Assembly (NCBI RefSeq): GCF_001043955.1
Contig: NZ_LABZ01000025.1
Coordinates: 88,472 to 152,471, forward strand
Length of the DNA stretch: 64,000 nt
Direction of reading: 5' to 3'
Origin: Methylobacterium tarhaniae
Lineage (GTDB): Bacteria; Pseudomonadota; Alphaproteobacteria; Rhizobiales; Beijerinckiaceae
Positions 44,401 to 52,405 of the stretch are shown here, piece after piece (the stretch's first letter is position 1; every line of letters starts with the position of its first letter). Below the pieces are notes generated by a model that was not told the origin of the DNA, did not search any database, and was given only the letters and a program-made list of their open reading frames with translations. A program made the translations under genes and the position numbers.

Positions 44401-44504
44401 AGCAGGCGATAGGCGTCGAGGGCGCGAAGCCGGGCGGCCTCGCTGTCGCTGGTGCAGGCGCGGTCCATGGCAAAGGTAGGCGTGGGAGACGGATCCGGTT
44501 CCAC
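41457..44504 (-). CDS. HWE-family sensor kinase with GAF and five PAS domains
   Basis: A 1015-residue soluble kinase. A GAF domain comes first (about 25-165; VPIAVVNLIGDGRQFFKAEV). Five PAS domains follow at roughly 180-300, 310-425, 430-550, 555-680 and 685-810, most with a PAC tail (for example WIGTTLDIHERK). The kinase region has ELQHRVKNTLAMVQAIA with the phosphorylated His, the N-box HELATNAAKYGGLS, and LTWSEQGGPP, which supplies the WxE motif naming the family. HWE kinases feed general-stress PhyR-type or light/redox pathways in alphaproteobacteria. It is divergent from another PAS kinase. GAF/PAS ligands (heme, flavin) cannot be read; no LOV GRNCRFLQ motif was seen. Confidence 0.93.
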   Translation of the reverse strand: MEPDPSPTPTFAMDRACTSDSEAARLRALDAYRLLDTPREQDFDEIAEAAAELYDVPIAVVNLIGDGRQFFKAEVGLGVRETPLESSFCRQALLQEDFLAIPDATRDPRFDGNPLVHGEPGLRFYAGALLKTAEGHPIGTVCVLDTKPHEITERQRRGLMRLARQAMAQMELRRALREQAEQRLLHERILDSATDYAIVATDPAGCVTRWNTGAERILGWPEAEMLGRPIDAFFTLEDRAAGRPRTEMSLAAEHGSAPDERWHLRRDGARFWASGEMMPLRAEDGSLVGFLKILRDRTGERDASAALEASEMRYRSLVEVSPQVVWFGSAAGEVTYCNAYWYDYTGLPAGETGEASWMSVIHPDHREATRRTWLAAASTGQPYEVEFPLRRADGQYRWFLSRAHPVRDHDGTLRSWIGTTLDIHERKVAEARFAALTTLAPAIIWFGNPDGSLSYLNDRWYAYTGQTPEQALPMGWDAPIHPDDLPALVLAWETARRQETVYDTEARLRRHDGAYRWFLIRAEPLRDAGGTVVGWLGSNSDIHDRREAEIALRSAQEQLNLAVEATGTGVFDYDLVSDELKWDARTRAFFGLGPDAPVNLDVYLARLHPDDRERADRAVADAVDPAGAGIYDITYRTMAPEDGVERWVSAKGRTLFEDGRPVRLIGFAREVTESRRAEQALRETEERYRLAARATNDAIWDWNLATNHVLWNEALTAAYGYASAMVEPTGDWWIDHIHPDDRARIDASIHVVIDGTGTVWSDEYRFRRADGSYADILDRGSVIRDAQGRATRMIGAMFDISERKRAEEHQRLLTGELQHRVKNTLAMVQAIAVQTFRSAADIEAAREAFVARLISLGRAHDILTQASWTDAPIAQVVDGALAAHRGAAASRIRSSGPDVRLAAKPALALALALHELATNAAKYGGLSNEAGSVDLRWHVVHEGDTPRFCLTWSEQGGPPILAQPVRRGFGSRLIERSFAAEVGGEVRLTYAPAGLTCRLEAPLASMQDASGEAAA

Positions 44505-44809
44505 CAGAAGCGGATTCCCGTGGCCGGAACAAGGCCGATCCCGGTGCGCGCTCGCGCCTCGTCCGGCCCCGCTGCGACCTCGACCCTCGCACCGTCCTGG
44601 ATCTCATCGCCGCATGCGGGGCAACCGCCCGCCGGTGAACCTCGTTACGGTTGGAGTGTGCCCGACAGGATCGTGGGACGTGCGGTCGCGCGTCCATGGA
44701 AGAGGTGATGTATCCATCATGCCCGCCAGGCTCCGTCCACGCTTGATCCAGACCGCTGGCGCGGGTGGCGAGGGCATTCTCGTGCCCATGATGGCCGGCG
44801 GCCCCGGAT
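44505..44809. other. divergent promoter gap between two kinases
   Basis: Both kinase genes read outward from this 305-base gap, so their promoters should lie here. I see no clear dyad or -10/-35 pair. Confidence 0.4.
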
Positions 44810-47281
44810 GTGCCGGCTGCCTCCCGCGTGGCTGACGCATTTCCCTTCCTCCCGGCCGGAGGATTGACCGGTGCGGAGATCCGCGCCCGCGACTGGTCGG
44901 CAACGCCGCTCGGGCCGCCGCAGGCCTGGCCGCCGGCCTTGCGCAACGCGCTATCGCTGATGCTCGCCTGCCCGACGGCGATGTTTCTCGCCTGGGGGCC
45001 GGACCTGATCTGCTTCTACAACGACGCCTACCGGCCGATGCTCGGCTACCGCCTGGAGAGCGCCTTGGGGAGGCCCTTCCGCGAGGTCTGGGCGAGCATC
45101 TGGGGCGAGATCGGGCCGCTCGTGGAGACCACCCTGGCCGGGACGAGCCAGACGCTGACCGACGTCATGCTCGACCTCTCGCGCGAGGGCGTGCCCGAGC
45201 GGGGCTGGTGGTCCTTCACCTACTCGCCCGTGCTGGACGATGATGGCCGGATCAATGGCCTGTTCTGCGTGACCAGCGAGACGACCGACCGGGTGCTCGG
45301 CGAGTCCGCCCTGCGCGAGAGCGAGGACCACTTCCGGCACACGGTCGAGCTCAACCCGCAGGTGCCCTGGACCTGCGACCCGGACGGGAACATCACGTCC
45401 TACTCGAACCGGTGGCTGGAACTCACGGGACAGGTCGCCGGCGAGCCGGACGGCGCCGGCTGGGCCAAGGCCCTGCACCCGGACGATCTGCCGACAACGA
45501 TGACCGCCTTCTCGGCCTCGCTGTCCTCAGGTGATCCGGTGGATGTGGATTACCGCATCCGCCTCGCGCGCACGGGCGAGTACCGTTGGATGCGGGCCCG
45601 GGCCCGGCCCCGCCGCGACGAGAGTGGCGAGATCGTGCGGTGGTACGGGGTCGTGGAGGATGTCCACGATCGCAAGCTCGCCGAAGATGCGCTTCGCGAG
45701 ATGAACGAGACGCTGGAGCGTCGCGCCGAGGCGGCTCTGGCTCAGCGCAAGCTCTGGGCCGACGTGTTCGAGACGACCGACGCCCTCGTCGCCGCGCTGG
45801 ACCATGGCTACCGCTTCCTCGCCGTGAACCGGGCCTATGCCGACGAGTTCGCCGCCATCTACGGCGTCCGGCCCCGGATCGGCGACACTCTCCTCGATCT
45901 GTTGGAAGCCCACCCCGAGCATCTCGCCGCCGCGCGGGCGGCCTGGTCCCGCGCCCTCTCCGGCGAGGAGTTCACGCTGGTCGAGGAATTCGGCGACCCT
46001 AGCCTCCGGCGGCCGCTCTACGAGTTGCGGTTCACCCCGCTCAAGGACGCGACGGGACGACGGATCGGCGCCTTCCAGTACGGTCGGGACGTGACCGAGC
46101 GGCGGCACAATCAGGAGCGGCTCGCCCGCGCCGAGGAGGCATTGCGCCATGCCCAGAAGTTGGAGGCGGTCGGACAGCTGACGGGCGGCGTCGCGCACGA
46201 CTTCAACAACCTGCTCACCATCATCCGCTCGTCGGTGGAGTTCCTGCGCCGCCCGAACCTGCCCGAGGAGCGCCGCACCCGCTATCTCGAAGCCGTGGCA
46301 GACACGGTCGACCGCGCCGCCAAGCTGACGAGCCAGCTTCTCGCCTTCGCCCGGCGCCAGCCGCTGCAGCCCGAGGTGTTCGACGCCGGCGCGCGCATCG
46401 GCGGCATCGCCCAGATGCTGAACGCGGTGACGGGCGCACGCATCCGGATCGCCACCGAGGTTCCGGATGCTCCCTGCCACGTGCGAGTCGACCCCAGCCA
46501 GTTCGAGACCGCCCTGGTCAACCTGGCGGTGAACGCTCGCGACGCCATGGACGGCGAGGGCACGCTCTCGCTCCTTCTGTCCCGCCGGGAGGCGCTGCCC
46601 TCGATCCGCGGGCATGCCGGGGCCGGCGGCGCCTTCGTGGCCGTCTCGGTCATCGACGAGGGGGCGGGCATCCTGCCCGAGTTGCTGACGCGGATCTTCG
46701 AGCCCTTCTTCACCACCAAGGAGGTCGGCAAGGGAACGGGGTTGGGCCTGAGCCAGGTCATCGGCTTCGCCAAGCAATCCGGCGGCGATGTCGACGTGGC
46801 AAGCGAGGTGGGCCGGGGCACGACCTTCACGCTGTACCTGCCCCTCGTCGATCCGCCCGGCTGTGACGAGGAGACCCGGGACGCCGACGTCGAGGAGGAT
46901 GGGGGTGGCCGGCCGCTCTGCGTCCTGGTCGTGGAGGATAACCTCGATGTCGGCCGCTTCTGCACGCAGCTCCTGGAGGATCTCGGACACTCGACCGTGT
47001 GGGCGCACAATGCCGAGGCCGCGCTCGCGGAGATGGAGCGGATACCGTTCCGCTTCGACGCGGTCTTCTCGGACGTGGTGATGCCCGGGATGGGCGGCGT
47101 GGAACTCGCCCGCAGGCTGCGGTCGCAGCACCCGAGCCTGCCGGTGATCCTGACGACCGGATACAGCGACGTGCTCGCCCGGGACGACGCGCACGGTTTC
47201 GACTTGGTGCGCAAGCCCTATTCGGCCGCTCAGGTCGCGCGAGCGTTGCGTTCCGTCCTGAACAGACAGAAGCGCAGGTGA
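44810..47281 (+). CDS. hybrid sensor kinase with three PAS domains and receiver
   Basis: An 823-residue hybrid kinase starting with GTG. An N-terminal PAS-like domain (about 20-160; [20 protein letters not shown]) is followed by two PAS domains (about 170-290 and 320-435). The kinase core has [20 protein letters not shown] with the His, N-box [12 protein letters not shown]1 VIDEGAGI, F-box FEPFFTTKE and G2 GTGLGLSQV. The C-terminal receiver (about 700-815) has VVEDNLDVG, the phospho-acceptor in [11 protein letters not shown], and Lys in LVRKPYS. No output domain follows, so phosphate may pass on to another protein. It is soluble. Confidence 0.93.
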   Translation: MPAASRVADAFPFLPAGGLTGAEIRARDWSATPLGPPQAWPPALRNALSLMLACPTAMFLAWGPDLICFYNDAYRPMLGYRLESALGRPFREVWASIWGEIGPLVETTLAGTSQTLTDVMLDLSREGVPERGWWSFTYSPVLDDDGRINGLFCVTSETTDRVLGESALRESEDHFRHTVELNPQVPWTCDPDGNITSYSNRWLELTGQVAGEPDGAGWAKALHPDDLPTTMTAFSASLSSGDPVDVDYRIRLARTGEYRWMRARARPRRDESGEIVRWYGVVEDVHDRKLAEDALREMNETLERRAEAALAQRKLWADVFETTDALVAALDHGYRFLAVNRAYADEFAAIYGVRPRIGDTLLDLLEAHPEHLAAARAAWSRALSGEEFTLVEEFGDPSLRRPLYELRFTPLKDATGRRIGAFQYGRDVTERRHNQERLARAEEALRHAQKLEAVGQLTGGVAHDFNNLLTIIRSSVEFLRRPNLPEERRTRYLEAVADTVDRAAKLTSQLLAFARRQPLQPEVFDAGARIGGIAQMLNAVTGARIRIATEVPDAPCHVRVDPSQFETALVNLAVNARDAMDGEGTLSLLLSRREALPSIRGHAGAGGAFVAVSVIDEGAGILPELLTRIFEPFFTTKEVGKGTGLGLSQVIGFAKQSGGDVDVASEVGRGTTFTLYLPLVDPPGCDEETRDADVEEDGGGRPLCVLVVEDNLDVGRFCTQLLEDLGHSTVWAHNAEAALAEMERIPFRFDAVFSDVVMPGMGGVELARRLRSQHPSLPVILTTGYSDVLARDDAHGFDLVRKPYSAAQVARALRSVLNRQKRR

Positions 47282-47712
47282 CGGCGTAGGGGCGGTGCTG
47301 GCGAGAGACTGTGCCGAGTTCTGCGAGAGCCTGTTCGACGGGATGGGTCGGTGGATCTCGCGCGCATGGTGACCCCGCCATCGTCATTCCGGTTTCCGCG
47401 GCCCGGCCATGGAATGATGACGGCGGGTTTGGATGTGCGCTGACGAGTCGATCCGGCTCTTGCAAGGAGATGATGCCGGGCAAGGCCTTCGGTCGCCTGC
47501 CGGAAGCGTCCGCGGCTCGAAGTCCACGACGTGAGCGTCGTTGCAGATGATCCGGGTACCGTTCGGGCGGATTCGCGTTCGAGCCATCTTGAGGGGCACG
47601 AGCCCGTGCCCCAGTTGGCATGACACATCGACATCGCGTTCACGAAGAGGCGTTCGATCCAGCGCCGATGCATGCCCGTGACCGAGCCTCGTCGTAGCCC
47701 GGCGGAAATTCC
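47282..47712. other. gene-free stretch with extragenic palindrome
   Basis: No gene. It holds one copy of the GTCATTCC palindrome (47374-47427) shortly after the hybrid kinase stop. Confidence 0.4.
47374..47427. repeat. GTCATTCC extragenic palindrome, copy 1
   Basis: CCCGCCATCGTCATTCC and GGAATGATGACGGCGGG pair over 17 bases with two wobble-type mismatches and a 20-base GC-rich loop. A related, perfect element lies at 52262-52311, which suggests a dispersed REP-like family. Confidence 0.6.
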
Positions 47713-47997
47713 ATGGTCCATACCGGCGACGACCCCGCATTCGTCGCGCTCTCCATCGTCATCGCGGTATTCGCATCCTGCGCCGCGCCCGACCTCGGCG
47801 CCCGCGTCCGGCGTCGGGATGCCGGGCCGCGCTGGGTCCGGGGAGCCGGCGCGGCAGTCGCCATGGGCGGCGGCATCTGGTCGATGCACTTCACCGGCAT
47901 GCTGGCCTTCGAGACGGGAACCTCCGGGTCTGGGGAGCGCTATGGGACGGCGATTTTTCCGGCGAACCACCGCATGCCCGATGGTTGTCCCGCGTGA
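47713..47997 (+). pseudogene. truncated MHYT-domain protein
   Basis: The frame codes VALSIVIAVFASCAAPDLGA and AVAMGGGIWSMHFTGMLAFE, the first two or three helices of an MHYT sensor domain with its Met-His motif. It then stops at 94 residues, where intact MHYT proteins continue for several more helices and usually a GGDEF/EAL or kinase part. It is a broken regulator. Confidence 0.7.
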
Positions 47998-48292
47998 GCT
48001 TTCAAGCCGAAGCCATCATGCCGTGTCCTGTCGGATCAAGCGCCGCCTTGTTGGCGGGCTTTAACATGTCGAGCGACTGTGATCTTTTCAAGCTTGGCCT
48101 TTGTTGTGCTGATGCAGGGTGGGATATCGGTTATATTGCTTGATTTTGTATCATGACCGACATGAATTGCAGGCTTGTGACGGATTATCAAAGGAAGTAA
48201 ATCATTAAAGATATTTTCCTGCTTTATGGTCGTTGCGGTCCGGTTCCGGACGACCCTGCGAGGATGGCTCGCGGCTTGTTGGGGAGGTGTCG

Positions 48293-48724
48293 ATGTACCG
48301 GCATATTCTCGTTCCGACCGATGGAACGCCATTGTCCGCGGCGGCCGTCAAGAAGGCCATGTCGCTCGCCAGGAGTGTCGGGGCGAAGGTGACCGCGCTC
48401 ACGGTCGTCCACCGGCTCCCGGTCCTTGGACTGGGCGGATCGTACGCGTACATGGACGAGTTCTGGCGCGATGCCCATGGCGAGGCCGATCGCAGGCTCG
48501 GCGAGGCCGAGGAGGAGGCCAAGCGCGACGGTGTCTCGTGCGACGTCGTCAAGGTCGAGGACCGGCAACCCTACGAGGCCATCATCGAGGCGGCCGAGGC
48601 ACGCGGCTGCGATCTCATCGTCATGGCCTCACACGGCCGTCGTGGCCTGTCCGCCCTCGTCATCGGCAGCGAGACCCTGAAGGTTCTCACGTATTCCAAG
48701 CTTCCGGTTCTGGTCTATCGCTGA
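48293..48724 (+). CDS. universal stress protein
   Basis: A 143-residue UspA-fold protein. MYRHILVPTDGTPLSAAAVK opens the fold, and the ATP-binding end GSETLKVLTYSKLPVLVYR closes it; the G-2x-G-9x-G(S/T) pattern appears as MASHGRRGLSALVIGSET. GGGGAGG decides the ATG at 48293. The AT-rich 48064-48240 region in front probably contains its promoter. Cytosolic; helps survival in stress or low oxygen by an unclear mechanism. Confidence 0.92.
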   Translation: MYRHILVPTDGTPLSAAAVKKAMSLARSVGAKVTALTVVHRLPVLGLGGSYAYMDEFWRDAHGEADRRLGEAEEEAKRDGVSCDVVKVEDRQPYEAIIEAAEARGCDLIVMASHGRRGLSALVIGSETLKVLTYSKLPVLVYR

Positions 48725-48940
48725 CCCTCGACGATGATCTCATCGGAACCGCCGCAGCGCACCTTGTCACGGATGGCATGGTGGGCTGCGGCGTCACGGG
48801 GCCGAGCTTCCGGGCCGCGCGACCGGCGAGGGTTGCATGATTCCGACGGCCCAAGATGCAGCTTCCTCGATCGGCGATCGCGCGCGTCTCGCCATGCCGA
48901 ATGACGGGAGCAAGGGCGACGGGGTTCGCGCACGCGGGAT

Positions 48941-51229
48941 TCAGGAAAGGCCGACCCGGAGCACCGTCCCCTGCTCCAGGGTCACGAAGGAGGCCCTCAC
49001 ACCGATCTCCATGCTCTCACCGGTCAGCAGCGTCGCCTCCACGCGCTCGGGCGTGATCTTGATCGCCACGGTGCGATCCCTCCAGCGCGTCCGAAACGAC
49101 AGGGACTGCCATTGCGGCGGCAGGCGCGGGTCGATTTCCAGTCGCTCGCCGGCCAGATTCAGGCCGCCGAAGCCGCGGACCACCGCCTGCCACAATCCGC
49201 CGAGTCCGGCGATGCGCACGCCCCCCGCGCTGTTCGGGTCGGGGTCGAGGTCGAGCGACGCCGTCTCGTGCATGTAGCGCAAGGCCATCTCGGCGTGACC
49301 CAGGCGCGCCGCGACGAGCGCGTGCATGGCCGCGCTGAGCGAACTGCCATGCGCGCAGCGCGGCTCGTAGTGGCGGAAGTTGGTCTTGGCCGATGAGCCC
49401 GGGAATTCCCCGGGCAGGAGCGCGATGAGCGCCACCACGTCCGCCTGCTTGACCACCTGCGAACCCTGCGTCCGCTCGCGGCCGATGACGACGTCGATCG
49501 GCAGCGCGTGATCGGCGTAGTCCGCCACGTCGAGCAGGGCGAGGTCGTGGAATCCAGCGAACTGCTCGTAGAGCCCCGATGCGGGGTCGCGCCCGTCGAC
49601 GATCCGCCCGACCGCCTCCCGCCACTCCGCGAGCTCGTCGTCGTCGAGGGCGAGCGAGGTCCGGAGCGCGGCCGCGGCGTCGGGCCAGCGCGCCTGCAAC
49701 AGCGCGACGACCTCCAGGCCGCGGGCGATGGTCCAGCGGGCCATCACGTTGGTGAAGGCGTTGTCGTCGACGTCCTCGTGATACTCGTCCGGCCCGATCA
49801 CGTGCCGGATGTGCCGTCGTCCATCGGCCTCGACCACGGCGCGGGAGACCCAGAACCGGGCCGTCTCGAGCAGGATCTCGGCGCCGGCCTGCCGCAGGAA
49901 GGTGTCGTCGCCCGTGGCACGCCAGTAGTGCCAGACCGCGTAGGCGACGTCGGCGCTGATGTGATGCTCCATCTTGCCGGTCAGGATCTCGATGGGCGTG
50001 CCGTTCGGACCCAGCACCGATTCGGGCGTGGTCTCGGCACCGGTATCGGCCGATTCCCACGGGTAGAGCGCGCCGCGGCAGCCCATGCGCGCGGCCTTCT
50101 CCCGCGCACCCGGGAGGGTATGGAAGCGGTACATCAGCAGCGCCCGCGCGGCTTCCGGCCAGACCGCAGTGTAGAACGGCAGGAGGTAGATCTCGGTATC
50201 CCAGAAGACGTGGCCGAAATAGGCGTCGCCCGTGAGGCCGCGCGCGCCGATCGAGACCCGCTCGTCGTCCGGGTTGGCGGCGCTCGTCAGATGGTAGACG
50301 GCAAAGCGCAGCGCCCGCTGCAATTCGTCGTCGCCCTCGATGACGACATCGTTCATCGTCCAACGCTCCGCCCACGCGGCCTCGTGCGCCGCCAGCACGG
50401 CGCGCCAGCCGAGCGACGTGCTCCGCTCCAAGGCCGCCGCGGCGCGCGGCGCGGGGTCGTCCTCCGGCCGGTCGGCCCGCGTCACCGCGACCAGGCGGGC
50501 GAAGACCGCCGCCTGCCCGGTCACCGAGCGCCAGCGCCAGATCCAGCGCAGCGGGAACGGCCGTTCGGCCTCGGCGACGTCGCCGCCGCGCGAGAGCGTG
50601 GCGGCGCCCGCCATGCCGACGGCCTTGCCGGTGCCCTCGGTGCGCCAGGCGGCGAGGTCGCGCTCCAGCCGCATCGGCTCCATGCCGAGGCCGGCGAGGC
50701 CGAAGCTTGCCTCCAGCCTCACCTCGACACCGTCGCGATCGAGCGCGAAGCGCAGGACCTGCAATCCGGTGGCCCGATCGGCCTGCGAGAGCAGACGGAG
50801 CTCCTGGCCGGTGAAGGTCACGCCGCCGGGCATTCGGTGCATCCAGTCGGACAGGAGCAGGCCGCGCCGCAGGTCGAGCGTGCGCGTCCCGTACAGCATC
50901 TCGCCGTCGCGTGCGGCCAGCGGCTCGCCGTCGAGGAGGAGGCGCACCCGCGACCAGTCCGCGACCGGCACCAGGGCGGGCACCGGCGGCTCGGTGTTGG
51001 GCATGTCGAACAGGCCGGCGACGTAGCAGCGCGGCCAGGAGGCCCAGCGGATGTAGCCGAGCCAGCTCGCCCAGGTCGGCCCCCGGCTCACCGAGCGGGC
51101 GGCCCGCATGCCGAGGAACCCGTTTCCGAACGCGAAGCGGGATTCGACGGCGCTCTCCGTCATCACGCTGTAGCCCTCATGCGTGAGGATCCAGTGGAGA
51201 TCCTGCGTCGGTTGCAGCTCCTTACACAT
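48941..51229 (-). CDS. GH65 disaccharide phosphorylase/hydrolase
   Basis: A 762-residue glycoside hydrolase family 65 protein. The N-terminal beta-sandwich includes ESRFAFGNGFLGMRAARSVS; the (alpha/alpha)6 barrel has FWDTEIYLLPFY, then GPDEYHEDVDDNAFTN with the general acid Glu482, and GSQVVKQADVVAL, a Lys-Gln pair placed as in phosphate-using members. A small C-terminal beta domain ends the protein. It should split trehalose, maltose or kojibiose with phosphate to beta-glucose 1-phosphate plus glucose. The gene overlaps the beta-phosphoglucomutase gene by 8 bases, the classic phosphorylase partner, which argues for phosphorolysis over hydrolysis. Confidence 0.92.
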   Translation of the reverse strand: MCKELQPTQDLHWILTHEGYSVMTESAVESRFAFGNGFLGMRAARSVSRGPTWASWLGYIRWASWPRCYVAGLFDMPNTEPPVPALVPVADWSRVRLLLDGEPLAARDGEMLYGTRTLDLRRGLLLSDWMHRMPGGVTFTGQELRLLSQADRATGLQVLRFALDRDGVEVRLEASFGLAGLGMEPMRLERDLAAWRTEGTGKAVGMAGAATLSRGGDVAEAERPFPLRWIWRWRSVTGQAAVFARLVAVTRADRPEDDPAPRAAAALERSTSLGWRAVLAAHEAAWAERWTMNDVVIEGDDELQRALRFAVYHLTSAANPDDERVSIGARGLTGDAYFGHVFWDTEIYLLPFYTAVWPEAARALLMYRFHTLPGAREKAARMGCRGALYPWESADTGAETTPESVLGPNGTPIEILTGKMEHHISADVAYAVWHYWRATGDDTFLRQAGAEILLETARFWVSRAVVEADGRRHIRHVIGPDEYHEDVDDNAFTNVMARWTIARGLEVVALLQARWPDAAAALRTSLALDDDELAEWREAVGRIVDGRDPASGLYEQFAGFHDLALLDVADYADHALPIDVVIGRERTQGSQVVKQADVVALIALLPGEFPGSSAKTNFRHYEPRCAHGSSLSAAMHALVAARLGHAEMALRYMHETASLDLDPDPNSAGGVRIAGLGGLWQAVVRGFGGLNLAGERLEIDPRLPPQWQSLSFRTRWRDRTVAIKITPERVEATLLTGESMEIGVRASFVTLEQGTVLRVGLS

Positions 51230-51947
51230 GGATGCTCTCCGAGACGGCGCTGGCCCGCAGAAGGCCGCTGCCCAGCGCAGCCAGATCGAGCTGGTCGAGC
51301 GAGGTCACGACGAGATCGGCACCCGCCGCCCGCAGCAGCGCCGCGTCGTCGAGTCGGGCGACGCCTAAGGACGCCATTCCTCCCGCATGCGCGGCCTCGA
51401 TCCCGGCCGGGGCATCCTCGACGACGACGCACTGATCCGGCGGCACGCCGACCGCATCGGCGGCGAGCAGGAAGAGGGTCGGGTCGGGCTTGCCGCGCGG
51501 CACGTCGCGCCCGCTCAGGTCGGCATCGAACAGCGACAGCAGCGTGCCACCGTCCGGAAGGTTCACGCGGGCCAGCATCGCATCCGCGTTCTTCGATGAG
51601 GAGGCGAGCGCCAAGCGCAGTCCCGCCTGCTTCATCGCGACCGCGAGGCGGATCGCGTCCGGGAAGGCGACGAAACGGCCCTCTGCGATCAGCTGGTCGA
51701 TCAGGGCCTGCTTTCTCTCGGCGTAGGCCGCGGCGTGGGCGGTCGCCCCCGCGCCGCCGAGATGCTCCAGCACGGCCCACGCACCTTCCTGGCGCGGCTT
51801 GCCGGCCACGTGGCTCTGGTAGAAGGCCGTGGTGAGGCCGGCCGGGTCGGCGAACCCGGCGAGCGCCTCGCGCCACGCCCGCTCGTGCGGTGAGTCCACC
51901 AGCACGCCGTCCACATCGAAGATCGCTGCGCGCAGAACCCGAGTCAT
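51222..51947 (-). CDS. pgmB: HAD hydrolase, beta-phosphoglucomutase-like
   Basis: A 241-residue HAD-superfamily enzyme. Motif I is AAIFDVDGVLVDSPHERAW (Asp11 nucleophile, Asp13 acid/base); motif II lies in LALASSSKNA, with Lys in RGKPDPTLFLLAA, and motif III in VVEDAPAGIEAA. The helical cap has the KPRQEGAW region that recognises glucose phosphate. It should convert beta-glucose 1-phosphate to glucose 6-phosphate. The ATG ending at 51947 begins the HAD fold; the frame is open further upstream. It precedes and overlaps the GH65 gene on the same strand. Confidence 0.88.
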   Translation of the reverse strand: MTRVLRAAIFDVDGVLVDSPHERAWREALAGFADPAGLTTAFYQSHVAGKPRQEGAWAVLEHLGGAGATAHAAAYAERKQALIDQLIAEGRFVAFPDAIRLAVAMKQAGLRLALASSSKNADAMLARVNLPDGGTLLSLFDADLSGRDVPRGKPDPTLFLLAADAVGVPPDQCVVVEDAPAGIEAAHAGGMASLGVARLDDAALLRAAGADLVVTSLDQLDLAALGSGLLRASAVSESIHV

Positions 51948-52405
51948 GGCCGTCGACGCGCCGGGCGCGTCCCTCCCGAAGGCAGGCATCCGGGCGGCTC
52001 TGCCGGAAGACCTGCTCAGACTTCGAATCCGGCGCGATCCGGTCTCGATGGATCCTGCGGCGGCAAGAGTTCCGTCTCGCGAGTGCCGTCTCGTGGTCTC
52101 GCGCCTTGCCGGCCAGATGTTGCCGCCGGTCGCGTGTGCCGATCGCAGTTGCGCCGTGCAGCTCTGCTCGGCTTCTATTTCTTTCATCATTCACCGGGCC
52201 GGTGAAAGATTCGGAGAATGACGCCCGTGGACTGTTCGACTGATCTTTGCGGATCTCAAATCCTCCTCGTCATTCCGGGCTCCGCTGCGCGGCCCCGGAA
52301 TGACGAGGAGGGTGTCAACACTGTCGGTCGGCTCAAGCAGGCTCTGGGTCTTGTTTGGTCGCAGATTTTTGTCGCAAAACCGGCGACCACTTTTGCGAAA
52401 TCGGC
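51948..52405. other. intergenic stretch with extragenic palindrome
   Basis: No gene. It separates the phosphoketolase stop from the start of the phosphoglucomutase/GH65 pair and holds the second GTCATTCC palindrome. Confidence 0.4.
52262..52311. repeat. GTCATTCC extragenic palindrome, copy 2
   Basis: CCTCCTCGTCATTCCGGG and its exact 18-base complement at 52294-52311 enclose a 14-base loop. The core CGTCATTCC...GGAATGACG is shared with the element at 47374. It lies about 95 bases past the phosphoketolase stop and could end or stabilise that transcript. Confidence 0.65.

Noticed and set aside
41364..44708. A very long open frame (over 1100 codons) on the strand opposite the HWE kinase.
   Set aside because: It is a shadow of GC-rich codon bias: the opposite frame has complete GAF, PAS and HWE motifs, and the antisense product is Arg/Gly/Ala-rich without any domain.
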